A DNA stretch of 9,178 bases from JAKEGN01 sp964465665 (GTDB taxonomy: Bacteria; Pseudomonadota; Gammaproteobacteria; Steroidobacterales; Woeseiaceae). Below the pieces are notes generated by a model. That model was not told where the DNA came from. It searched no databases and saw nothing but the letters and a program-made list of their open reading frames with translations. Shown here in pieces: positions 1 through 6,682 of this stretch. The stretch covers positions 1-9,178 of the forward strand of contig CAYXKM010000175.1 of NCBI GenBank assembly GCA_964465665.1, read 5' to 3'. Every line of letters starts with the position of its first letter. The stretch's first letter is position 1. Both the position numbers and the translations under genes were made by a program.

Positions 1-1548
1 GTCGGGAAACTCGCGCAGGAATTGCACAAAACCTTGCAGCAGGTTGCTGAGGGTGGCAATGCCCGCGCGCGGGAAAAACACCTGGCGCGCGGCAAACTGT
101 TGCCGAGGGACCGGATCCGGACGGTCGTCGATCGCGGCGCACCGTTTCTGGAAATAGCTCAGCTCGCTGCTTACGGACTGTACGACAACGAGGTACCGGC
201 AGCGGGCATCATTGCCGGCATCGGCCAGGTCAACGATACCGACTGCATCATCGTCGCGAACGACGCGACGGTCAAAGGCGGGACGTATTACCCGCTGACC
301 GTACGCAAACACCTGCGCGCGCAGGAAATCGCGGAACAGAACGGCCTGCCCTGCATTTACCTGGTCGATTCCGGCGGCGCTTTCCTGCCCATGCAGGATG
401 AAGTGTTTCCGGATCGCGATCACTTCGGCCGGATTTTCTACAACCAGGCCCGCATGTCGGCGCTCGGCCTGCCGCAGATTGCGGCGGTACTCGGCTCCTG
501 CACTGCTGGCGGCGCTTACGTGCCCGCCATGTGCGACGAAGCGATCATCGTCAGGAACCAGGGCACGATTTTTCTAGGTGGCCCGCCACTGGTCCGCGCG
601 GCCACCGGCGAAGTGGTCGATGCGGAGACGCTTGGCGGCGGCGATGTGCACTCGCGAATCTCGGGCGTCACCGATTACCTGGCCGGGAACGATACCGAAG
701 CACTGGAAAAGGTCCGCGAGATCGTCTCCAACCTGAACTGGCGGAAGAACATTCCGCTCAAGCTGCGCGAGGTCAGGGAACCGCAATATCCGGCCGATGA
801 AATGTACGGCATCGTCTCGCGTGATTTTCGTTTTACTTACGACATACGTGAGGTCATCGCAAGAATCGTCGACGCATCAGAATTCCAGGAGTTCAAGGCG
901 TTGTACGGGCCGACACTCGTCTGCGGTTTTGCCCATTTGTACGGTTACCCTGTGGGAATCCTCGCGAACAACGGCATCCTGTTTTCGGAATCGGCACAGA
1001 AAGGCGCGCACTTCATCCAGTTGTGCAACCGACGCGGCATTCCGCTCGTCTTCCTGCAGAACATCACCGGTTTTATGGTCGGCAAGAAGTACGAGCACGG
1101 CGGTATTGCGAAGGACGGCGCAAAAATGGTCAATGCGGTGGCCACTGCCTCGGTGCCAAAATTCACGGTCATCGTCGGCGGCTCTTTCGGCGCCGGGAAC
1201 TATGCGATGTGCGGCCGGGCTTACGGCCCGAGAATGCTGTGGATGTGGCCGAATGCGCGCATATCGGTCATGGGCGGCGAACAGGCGGCGCTGGTTCTGT
1301 CGTCGGTCCGCCAGGACGGCCTGGCGGCGAAAGGCGAGACCTGGGCGGACAAGGACAAAGCGAAGTTCGAGAAGGAAATACAGGACCAGTACGAAACCCA
1401 GGGGCACCCGTACTATGCCAGTGCGCGGCTGTGGGATGACGGCGTGATCGACCCGGTCGATACGCGCAAGGTTCTCGGACAGGCCATCTCGGCGTCGATG
1501 AACCGTCCGCGCGATGGAGAGACGCCTTACGGCATCTTCCGCATGTAG
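1..1548 (+). CDS. Methylcrotonyl-CoA carboxylase beta (carboxyltransferase) subunit, 5' partial
   Basis: Carboxyltransferase subunit of a biotin-dependent acyl-CoA carboxylase. It transfers CO2 from biotin on an alpha subunit to an unsaturated branched acyl-CoA, most likely 3-methylcrotonyl-CoA, in leucine/isovalerate breakdown in the cytosol. The frame is open from the first base; a TTG at 22 is only internal, because family members of about 535 residues begin some 20 residues further upstream, so the true start is outside the window. 515 codons are visible. Family motifs seen: KGGTYYPLTV after 268, LVDSGGA after 361, GSCTAGGAYVPAM near 493-531, NNGILF near 967, LQNITGFMVG near 1054, GGSFGAGNYAMCG near 1177-1215, WPNARISVMGGEQAA near 1246, and a C-terminus ending GIFRM. 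The AYVPAM block is MCC-like rather than the variant I recall for geranyl-CoA carboxylase (AtuC). No alpha subunit gene lies in the window. Family call is secure; exact substrate is inferred (liuB/mccB or a paralogue). Confidence 0.93.
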   Translation, partial: VGKLAQELHKTLQQVAEGGNARAREKHLARGKLLPRDRIRTVVDRGAPFLEIAQLAAYGLYDNEVPAAGIIAGIGQVNDTDCIIVANDATVKGGTYYPLTVRKHLRAQEIAEQNGLPCIYLVDSGGAFLPMQDEVFPDRDHFGRIFYNQARMSALGLPQIAAVLGSCTAGGAYVPAMCDEAIIVRNQGTIFLGGPPLVRAATGEVVDAETLGGGDVHSRISGVTDYLAGNDTEALEKVREIVSNLNWRKNIPLKLREVREPQYPADEMYGIVSRDFRFTYDIREVIARIVDASEFQEFKALYGPTLVCGFAHLYGYPVGILANNGILFSESAQKGAHFIQLCNRRGIPLVFLQNITGFMVGKKYEHGGIAKDGAKMVNAVATASVPKFTVIVGGSFGAGNYAMCGRAYGPRMLWMWPNARISVMGGEQAALVLSSVRQDGLAAKGETWADKDKAKFEKEIQDQYETQGHPYYASARLWDDGVIDPVDTRKVLGQAISASMNRPRDGETPYGIFRM

Positions 1549-1606
1549 TACGCCGGTGCCACGAGCGCCCGCAGATTCGGGTTAAGATGCCACGGTTATT
1601 GCAGCC

Positions 1607-1611
1607 GGGAG
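1607..1611 (+). promoter_or_regulatory. Ribosome binding site deciding a GTG start
   Basis: GGGAG lies 6 nt before the GTG at 1618. No other in-frame start lies upstream with a comparable site, and the protein from this GTG begins directly with the usual SDR N-terminus (MASLKGKTLFISGG). Confidence 0.6.
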
Positions 1612-1617
1612 CCAATC

Positions 1618-2454
1618 GTGGCGAGTCTGAAAGGCAAAACACTCTTTATATCCGGCGGCAGTCGTGGCATCGGCCTCGCTATCGCCAAACGTGCGGCGCA
1701 GGACGGCGCGAATGTCATAATCGCCGCCAAGACTGCGGAGCCCCACCCGAAATTGCCAGGCACGATCTACACCTCGGCCGAGGAGGTCGAAGCCGCCGGC
1801 GGCAAAGCATTACCCGTCGTTTGCGATATCCGCGATGAAAAGCAGGTGGAAGCCGCGGTCGAGGCGGGCGTCGAAAAATTCGGCGGCATCGACATCTGCG
1901 TCAACAATGCGAGTGCGATTTCGCTGACGCCGACACTGCAGACCGCGATGTCGCGTTACGACCTCATGCACCAGATCAACACCCGCGGCACGTTCCTGGT
2001 ATCCAGGACCTGCATTCCGCATCTGCTGAAATCCGACAATCCGCATATCCTGAACCTGTCACCGCCGTTGAACATGGACGAGAAATGGTTTGCGCCGCAC
2101 GTTGCTTACAGCATGGCAAAGTTCGGCATGAGCATGTGCGTGCTCGGCATGGCGGGCGAATTTCGAAAGCAGGGCATTGCCGTAAATGCATTGTGGCCGC
2201 GGTCGACAATTGCCACCGCCGCGGTGCGAAATCTCCTCGGAGGCGAGCAGATGGTTCGTTGCTCGCGCAAACCCGAGATCATGGGAGACGCGGCGCACAT
2301 CATCCTGACGCGGCCCGCGCGGGAGTTCACCGGCAATTTCTGTGTCGACGACGAAGTACTGGAAAGCGCCGGCGTAACCGACCTGTCGCGTTACGCCGTG
2401 GATCCGAGTGCGACTCTGTTTCCCGATTTCTTCGTTGAGCCGAGGCCGCGGTAG
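1618..2454 (+). CDS. HSDL2/Atu-like short-chain dehydrogenase (SDR family oxidoreductase)
   Basis: NAD(P)-dependent oxidoreductase of 278 residues, GTG start. The Rossmann glycine motif is GGSRGIG (G13, G17, G19). C69-D70 in the CDIRD stretch fits the adenine-pocket Asp, and NNAS is at 96-99. The catalytic set is N121, S148, Y164 and K168 (YSMAK). The segments LNLSPPLNM (146-153), SMCVLGMAGEF and VNALWPRSTIATAA are hallmarks of the branch holding human HSDL2 and the bacterial citronellol/citronellal dehydrogenase-type AtuB/AtuG proteins; no C-terminal SCP2 domain is present. The likely job is oxidation or reduction of a hydroxy/oxo group on a fatty-acyl or isoprenoid-derived substrate. It follows the carboxylase by 69 bp and precedes the kinase gene by 6 bp, which suggests co-transcription with the kinase. 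Family is secure; substrate unknown. Confidence 0.9.
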   Translation: MASLKGKTLFISGGSRGIGLAIAKRAAQDGANVIIAAKTAEPHPKLPGTIYTSAEEVEAAGGKALPVVCDIRDEKQVEAAVEAGVEKFGGIDICVNNASAISLTPTLQTAMSRYDLMHQINTRGTFLVSRTCIPHLLKSDNPHILNLSPPLNMDEKWFAPHVAYSMAKFGMSMCVLGMAGEFRKQGIAVNALWPRSTIATAAVRNLLGGEQMVRCSRKPEIMGDAAHIILTRPAREFTGNFCVDDEVLESAGVTDLSRYAVDPSATLFPDFFVEPRPR

Positions 2455-2460
2455 CGACCG

Positions 2461-3537
2461 ATGAGCGGCCGGCAGGAGCAGTTTTCCGGCAGCGGCGAGA
2501 TTCGCCATGGACATGAACTGGATCTGCAACGCCTGCAGGCTTACCTGCAGGACTACGTCCGGGATTTTTCCGGGCCGCTGACGGTGCGCCAGTTCAAGGG
2601 CGGACAGTCGAACCCGACTTACCTGCTGCAAAGCCCGTCCGGCGGCTACGTGATGCGTCGGAAACCGCCGGGCCAGCTGCTGAAATCGGCGCATGCCGTC
2701 GATCGCGAATTCCGCGTGCTGAGCGCGTTGCACGAGGTCGGATTCCCGGTGCCGAAACCACTGGTTCTGTGCACGGACGACAGCGTCGCCGGCACGATGT
2801 TCTACCTGATGGACTACGTGCAAGGCAGGGTTTTCTGGGATCTCGATCTGCCCCGACTGGCGCCCGCGGAGCGGCATGCGATCTACGATCACGTCAATCG
2901 TATCCTTGCCGACCTGCACAACCTGGATGTCGGGAAAATCGGGCTTGCCGATTTCGGCAAGCCCGGAAACTACTTTGCCAGGCAGATTTCGCGGTGGTCG
3001 AAGCAGTACGTGGCGTCCGAGACCACGAGCATCAAGGCGATGAATGCGCTGATGGAATGGCTGCCGGGAAATATTCCAGAGGACGACTCATCGAGCATCG
3101 TGCACGGTGACTATCGGCTCGACAACATGATATTGCACCCGACCGAACCCCGTGTGATCGCAGTGCTCGACTGGGAATTGTCGACCATCGGGCATCCGCT
3201 GGGCGACTTTACCTATCACCTGATGGCCTGGCAGATGCCGGATTTCGGTATCGGTTCGTCGGGTCTCAAGGATGCGGACCTCAACGCATTGGGAATCCCG
3301 ACGGAAGAAGAATATGTCGCGCTCTATTGCGAGCGCACAGGTCGCACGGGTGGCATTCCGAACCGCGATTTCTACGCGGCCTACAACTTCTTTCGCATCG
3401 CGGCGATACTGCAGGGAATCGCCGGCCGTGTACGCGACGGCACGGCGGCAAGCGAGCACGCGGAAAAGACCGCCAGGGCCGTCGCGCCGCTGGCCGACCT
3501 CGGCTGGACCTATGCGAGAAAAGCCGGTCGTCAGTGA
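2461..3537 (+). CDS. APH-fold phosphotransferase, ACAD10/ACAD11- and LvaA-like (putative hydroxyacyl-CoA kinase)
   Basis: Protein of 358 residues with an aminoglycoside-phosphotransferase/choline-kinase fold. Seen in order: nucleotide-binding turn FKGGQSNPTYLL (about 55-66), the Lys-bearing strand YVMRRKPPG (about 71-79), the catalytic loop HGDYRLDN with D217 as probable base and N222 as metal ligand, and the second metal Asp in VLDWE (D237), followed by GHPLGDFTYHLM. This N-lobe (GGQSNPTY, MRRKPPG) is that of the kinase domain of eukaryotic ACAD10/11 and related bacterial proteins, not of true antibiotic-resistance enzymes. Family members such as LvaA act on 4-hydroxyacyl-CoA, so a metabolic acyl-CoA kinase role is inferred. 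The 6-bp gap after the SDR stop and a weak ribosome site suggest translational coupling. The stop overlaps the convergent GNAT gene by 7 bp. It is not predicted to confer drug resistance. Confidence 0.88.
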   Translation: MSGRQEQFSGSGEIRHGHELDLQRLQAYLQDYVRDFSGPLTVRQFKGGQSNPTYLLQSPSGGYVMRRKPPGQLLKSAHAVDREFRVLSALHEVGFPVPKPLVLCTDDSVAGTMFYLMDYVQGRVFWDLDLPRLAPAERHAIYDHVNRILADLHNLDVGKIGLADFGKPGNYFARQISRWSKQYVASETTSIKAMNALMEWLPGNIPEDDSSSIVHGDYRLDNMILHPTEPRVIAVLDWELSTIGHPLGDFTYHLMAWQMPDFGIGSSGLKDADLNALGIPTEEEYVALYCERTGRTGGIPNRDFYAAYNFFRIAAILQGIAGRVRDGTAASEHAEKTARAVAPLADLGWTYARKAGRQ

Positions 3538-4034
3538 CCGCGTGGCGGATCTCTGTGCAGTTGCGAAGCCGGATACAGTTCGCGTGTCATGACCGAAGCG
3601 GCTTCGACGCCGTCATAGTAGCCGCCGATCTGGCCGAGGTAGCGGTATCCCGCGTGCGCATAGAATTCCCGTGCCGCGTGATTCGCACTGCGAACTTCCA
3701 GCCGTATGTTCTGAACGCCTGCCGTAGTGCAGGATTTCTCGAGCCATCTCAGCAGCGCTGTGCCTATGCCGTTACGCCGGTGGTGCGGCAACACGGCCAG
3801 CAACTGCAAGTGCGCCCGGTCATCGCCGAAGTGCATGATGGCAAACCCGGCCAGGTCACCGTGGACGGTTGCCACCAGGACCATCGTATCGGGATCGCGG
3901 ATTTCCTGGCGCACTCTCGCGGGCGTCCATCGCCAACGGAGTCCGTATTCCACGTGCAGCCGGGATGCCGCGGCAATCGCCAACGCCTCCGATACATGCG
4001 CGGCACGGTACACGGGAGTTGAAGTGGCTGTCAT
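3531..4034 (-). CDS. GNAT family N-acetyltransferase (RimI-like)
   Basis: Acetyl-CoA-dependent N-acetyltransferase of 167 residues, single GNAT domain. The acetyl-CoA pyrophosphate-binding motif A is QLLAVLPHHRRNGIGTALL, with the R-x-x-G-x-G signature at R86, G89 and G91. It is followed by the RimI-type block LEVRSANHAAREFY at about 112-125 and AGYRYLG, with Y125 placed as the usual general acid. The N-terminal part (VEYGLRWRWTPARVRQEI) is the variable acceptor-binding half, so the substrate (a protein N-terminus or a small amine) cannot be told. It is the only minus-strand gene between the two plus-strand metabolic blocks and is probably not part of their pathway. The ATG starts 108 bp from the divergent MaoC gene; the last 7 bp overlap the end of the kinase gene. 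Confidence 0.87.
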   Translation of the reverse strand: MTATSTPVYRAAHVSEALAIAAASRLHVEYGLRWRWTPARVRQEIRDPDTMVLVATVHGDLAGFAIMHFGDDRAHLQLLAVLPHHRRNGIGTALLRWLEKSCTTAGVQNIRLEVRSANHAAREFYAHAGYRYLGQIGGYYDGVEAASVMTRELYPASQLHRDPPRGH

Positions 4035-4054
4035 GCTGCCAATCCTATTACAGC

Positions 4055-4083
4055 TTGCCGCTGCCGCGGTACCACCCTACACT
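4055..4083 (+). promoter_or_regulatory. Candidate sigma70-type promoter for the MaoC-crotonase pair
   Basis: TTGCCG and TACACT are separated by exactly 17 nt, each matching 4 of 6 consensus bases. They lie in the 108-bp divergent gap, which would give a leader of about 50 nt before the ATG at 4143. Spacing and position are good but the boxes are weak; inferred by eye. Confidence 0.4.
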
Positions 4084-4142
4084 CCGCACACTTTAGCATT
4101 TGCCCAGGCACCCTTGCAGCGTCCGCTCTGCGCCAAAACAGC

Positions 4143-4997
4143 ATGCCGATCGATTACGACAAACTTCTGGCAACCCGCATGTACGACCTGCCTTGCGGTT
4201 ATACGCATCGGGATTCGATGTTGTACGCACTCGGCATCGGCTTCGGCGCAAACCCCCTGGATCGCAAGGAGCTGCCCTATGTATATGAAGGCAACGGCTT
4301 GCGCACGGTTCCGACCATGGCCAGCATGTTATTGCCACACACGTTCCTCGACGGATGCGGTTGGGATTACGCGCAAGTTTTGCACGGCGAGCAGCGTCTC
4401 GAGCTCTATCGCCCGTTGCCGCCGGCGGCAGAACTGCTGGCCAATCGACGCGTCGTTGCGGTCTATGACAAGGGCACGACCCGTGGTGCGAAAATCCTCG
4501 TAGAAGCCGAGGTCCGAATGGCGAAGGACGACACGGTCCTTTTCACGATGAGCAGTACACTGATCGCACGCGGCGACGGGGGATTCGGTGGCCCGCCCGG
4601 CGCAGGTCCGTTGCCGCATCGCCTGCCGAAGCGCGAGCCTGACCTCAGTTGCGATATTGCGACGCGCCGCGACCAGGCGTTGCTGTTTCGCTTGTCCGGC
4701 GATCTCAACCCATTGCATTCGGATCCGGTCCTTGCGAGTCATGCCGGCTTTCGCGAACCGATCATGCACGGCCGCTGCACCGCCGGTATCGCTTGCCGCG
4801 CAATATTGAAGACGATCTGCGATTATGACTTTACGCTGGTCAACGGGTTTGACGTGCGCTTTTCCGCACCGGTCTACCCCGGCGATGTCCTGACGACCGA
4901 AATGTGGCAGGACCGGAACGTGGTGTCGTTTCGTTGTATCGTCAGGGAGCGCAAAGTCGTGGTCATCAACAACGGCAAATGCACGCTGGCCGCCTGA
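4143..4997 (+). CDS. MaoC family dehydratase (hydratase-2 type, double hot-dog)
   Basis: (R)-specific 2-enoyl-CoA hydratase-like protein of 284 residues, resembling the hydratase-2 part of the peroxisomal multifunctional enzyme. The N-terminal hot-dog half contains YALGIGFGANPLD (28-40), PTMASMLL and LHGEQRLELYRPLPP (80-94). The C-terminal half carries the catalytic signature SGDLNPLHSDP with D187 and H192, then AGFREPIMHG (201-210) and FDVRFSAPVYPGDVL (236-250). The length is normal for bacterial members. It would reversibly add water to a trans-2-enoyl-CoA to give a (3R)-hydroxyacyl-CoA; bulky or branched chains are common substrates in this branch. The ATG has only a poor ribosome site. 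The 24-bp gap to the crotonase suggests an operon of two hydratase/isomerase-type enzymes acting on the same acyl-CoA stream. Specificity is not visible. Confidence 0.9.
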   Translation: MPIDYDKLLATRMYDLPCGYTHRDSMLYALGIGFGANPLDRKELPYVYEGNGLRTVPTMASMLLPHTFLDGCGWDYAQVLHGEQRLELYRPLPPAAELLANRRVVAVYDKGTTRGAKILVEAEVRMAKDDTVLFTMSSTLIARGDGGFGGPPGAGPLPHRLPKREPDLSCDIATRRDQALLFRLSGDLNPLHSDPVLASHAGFREPIMHGRCTAGIACRAILKTICDYDFTLVNGFDVRFSAPVYPGDVLTTEMWQDRNVVSFRCIVRERKVVVINNGKCTLAA

Positions 4998-5011
4998 GCT
5001 GCAGGGGATCT

Positions 5012-5016
5012 GGAGG
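5012..5016 (+). promoter_or_regulatory. Strong ribosome binding site of the crotonase gene
   Basis: GGAGG stands 5 nt before the ATG at 5022 in the short gap after the MaoC stop. It fixes the start and indicates independent re-initiation within a shared transcript. Confidence 0.7.
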
Positions 5017-5021
5017 CGCTC

Positions 5022-5825
5022 ATGAGTGAACGTGTAAGACTTGCCATCGACGGTCACATCGCGATAGTGACCCTGAACCGGCCGGACAAAAAGAATGCCG
5101 TCGATGCCGGCATGTTCGAGGCATTGACGAGTGCCGGTGAACGCATCTCCGCAAACACCGCGGTCAGGGCGGTAGTGCTGCACGGTGCCGGTGGAAACTT
5201 CTGCGCAGGCATCGATATCAATGCTTTCCAGGGTTCGGATACCGGCGCCGCAAGCCTGGAACGCATGCGGCCGCAAGCACCATCGCCAGCCAATTATTAC
5301 CAGCGCGCCGCCTACGTATGGCACGAGCTGCCGGTGCCTGTAATCGCAGCGATCGAGGGTTACTGCTTTGGCGCCGGACTACAGATTGCGGCCGGTGCCG
5401 ATGTCCGCCATGCACATGCCGATGCAAGACTCTCGATCATGGAAATCAAGTGGGGCCTGGTGCCGGACATGGCGATCTCGGTCACCTTGCGCGACGTCAT
5501 GCCGGTCGATCGGGTGCGTGAACTGGCGTACACCGGCCGTATAGTCAGCGGTCTCGAAGCGCAGCAACTCGGTATGGTAACCGCTGTCAGAGAAAAGCCG
5601 TTCGAGTCCGCCTGTGAACTTGCAGCTGAAATTGCGGCGAAATCGCCGCACGCCATTCGCGCTATCAAACAGCTGACCTCGAAAGCGTGGTGGCAGCCGG
5701 CGGCCGAGGCTCTGGAAACCGAAGCGCGGCTGCAGTCGGGCTTGATGGGGTCGCACAATCAACAGGAGGCGGTCAGCGCGAACCTGGGCGGCAGGAAAGC
5801 CGCATACCGTGATCCGGATACGTGA
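5022..5825 (+). CDS. Crotonase/enoyl-CoA hydratase family protein with altered acid/base set
   Basis: Crotonase-fold acyl-CoA enzyme of 267 residues. The first oxyanion-hole segment is NFCAGIDI (59-66), the second is GYCFGAGLQIA (113-123). The conserved MEIKWGLVPD follows at 140-149, and the C-terminal helix AKSPHAIRAIKQL at 206-218. Aligned by spacing to rat enoyl-CoA hydratase, the second catalytic Glu (E164) is present as E141, but the first (E144) is Gln121. An Asp (D149) sits eight residues after E141, where delta3,5-delta2,4-dienoyl-CoA isomerase has its D204. A double-bond isomerase, or an atypical hydratase, is therefore at least as likely as a classic hydratase or a 3-methylglutaconyl-CoA hydratase. 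Family certain; reaction open. Probably co-transcribed with the MaoC gene upstream. Confidence 0.9.
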   Translation: MSERVRLAIDGHIAIVTLNRPDKKNAVDAGMFEALTSAGERISANTAVRAVVLHGAGGNFCAGIDINAFQGSDTGAASLERMRPQAPSPANYYQRAAYVWHELPVPVIAAIEGYCFGAGLQIAAGADVRHAHADARLSIMEIKWGLVPDMAISVTLRDVMPVDRVRELAYTGRIVSGLEAQQLGMVTAVREKPFESACELAAEIAAKSPHAIRAIKQLTSKAWWQPAAEALETEARLQSGLMGSHNQQEAVSANLGGRKAAYRDPDT

Positions 5826-5968
5826 AATCGGTATATCCGGGTTGTAAAATCGCCATTGCCGGCACGGAACTTGTTCCGGTCCGGGTGACTCTTAAACAGG
5901 TGAGTACCGAGTAATCCGCAGAGATTGCCGGGACTCCGTGATGCTGTTTATTGACGGTTGAGACAAAT
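5826..5968 (+). other. Intergenic stretch with a short palindrome, no gene recognised
   Basis: This 143-bp gap follows the crotonase stop. It contains a perfect 6-bp inverted repeat, CGGAAC-TT-GTTCCG, at 5865-5878. The loop is tight and no T-run follows, so it is a poor terminator and could be an operator. TAAAAT at 5845-5850 resembles a -10 box but has no convincing -35. I see no convincing promoter or RNA gene here. Confidence 0.3.
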
Positions 5969-6682
5969 TTGAACATCCGAACACCATTTCTGGCTGTGTT
6001 GCTCTCTATTGCCAGTTGCCTCGCGGCGGCTGGCGAAACCTATAAGCAGTTTCCCGGTGCCCCGCTCGATGAACGCACCATGCGTACCCAGGAGCGGGTC
6101 GAGCAACTCTACGAGCAAGGCGAATACACTCGCGCCCTGTTGATCTTCGAGCAGGATCTGGCGCCACGGGGCGACAAGTATGCGCAATACACGATCGGCT
6201 ACATGCACCTTAACGGTCAGGGTGTGCCTCGAAGCAACGCACGGGCCTTGGCCTGGTACCGGCTGGCCGCTGAACGCGATACGCCGGCGTTCGTGCAGGC
6301 CCGTGATGCGCTGTTGTCGAATCTGACAACGGCGGAGATTGCGGAGTCGAGCCTCATATTTGCCGAGCTGTGGAAAAAGATGGGCGACAACAGGATTCTG
6401 GTGGACCTGATTCGCGATGACATCGAAGTATTGAGAAGTCGCACCGGTTCCCGTATTCCGGGTGGCGCCCCGTCGGGGCCGTTAACCGTGATTGACCTGT
6501 CGGGGAGTGGCGCTGCGAGTGCACGCTTCTACGAAGCGGTGCAGGAACGGCTGCAGACCCGCCTCGCGTATCTGAGGACCAATGTCGATATCATCGACAT
6601 TGAACAGGGCAGCGACGATGCCGTGGTTCGAGAGCTCGAAAACGACATGAAAAAGGTGATTGCGTCGCTCGAACTACCCTGA
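5969..6682 (+). CDS. Exported Sel1-like-repeat protein of unknown function
   Basis: 237 residues from a TTG at 5969; the frame also allows a TTG at 5951, six residues longer, with a stop at 5939. I prefer 5969 because it gives a compact signal sequence (MNIRTPFLAVLLSIASCLAAAGE) and GAGA lies 5 nt upstream. The hydrophobic stretch ends either in a lipobox-like IASC or in AAA for signal peptidase I, so it is periplasmic or lipid-anchored. One Sel1-like repeat is visible (YAQYTIGYMHLNGQGV followed by ARALAWYRLAAE), preceded by a TPR-like helix pair (VEQLYEQGEYTRALLIFEQ). The remaining half, with helices such as SLIFAELWKKMGDNRILVDL and a C-terminal ELENDMKKVIASLELP, matches nothing I recognise. 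Such repeats usually mediate protein contacts. It overlaps tetR tail to tail by 9 bp. Function unknown. Confidence 0.75.
   Translation: MNIRTPFLAVLLSIASCLAAAGETYKQFPGAPLDERTMRTQERVEQLYEQGEYTRALLIFEQDLAPRGDKYAQYTIGYMHLNGQGVPRSNARALAWYRLAAERDTPAFVQARDALLSNLTTAEIAESSLIFAELWKKMGDNRILVDLIRDDIEVLRSRTGSRIPGGAPSGPLTVIDLSGSGAASARFYEAVQERLQTRLAYLRTNVDIIDIEQGSDDAVVRELENDMKKVIASLELP

Noticed and set aside
1583..1588. TAAGAT as a -10 box for the SDR gene
   Set aside because: No acceptable -35 hexamer lies 15-19 nt upstream, so transcription from the carboxylase promoter is as likely.
2059..2919. Minus-strand open frame of 286 codons across the SDR/kinase junction
   Set aside because: It overlaps conserved catalytic motifs of both plus-strand genes, has no family resemblance and no ribosome site; treated as a shadow.
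2461..3537. Antibiotic-resistance aminoglycoside phosphotransferase
   Set aside because: The APH fold is present, but GGQSNPTY/MRRKPPG and the acyl-CoA gene context match the ACAD10/11-type metabolic branch.
3327..4022. Plus-strand open frame of 231 codons opposite the GNAT gene
   Set aside because: The minus strand carries a complete GNAT motif A and RimI block there; the plus-strand product is Arg/Cys-rich and motif-free.
4329..5324. Long open frame of 331 codons on the minus strand opposite the MaoC gene and the start of the crotonase
   Set aside because: It spans two well-supported plus-strand genes, shows no recognisable motif, and is what GC-rich codon use produces by mirroring the coding frame.
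5865..5878. CGGAAC-TT-GTTCCG as a terminator for the crotonase operon
   Set aside because: The stem closes on a 2-nt loop (4 nt if opened) and GTCCGGG follows instead of a T-run; a 14-bp palindrome can also arise by chance.
5855..5931. Direct repeat ATTGCCGG at 5855-5862 and 5924-5931
   Set aside because: Only 8 bp, two copies, 69 bp apart; not distinguishable from chance in GC-rich sequence.
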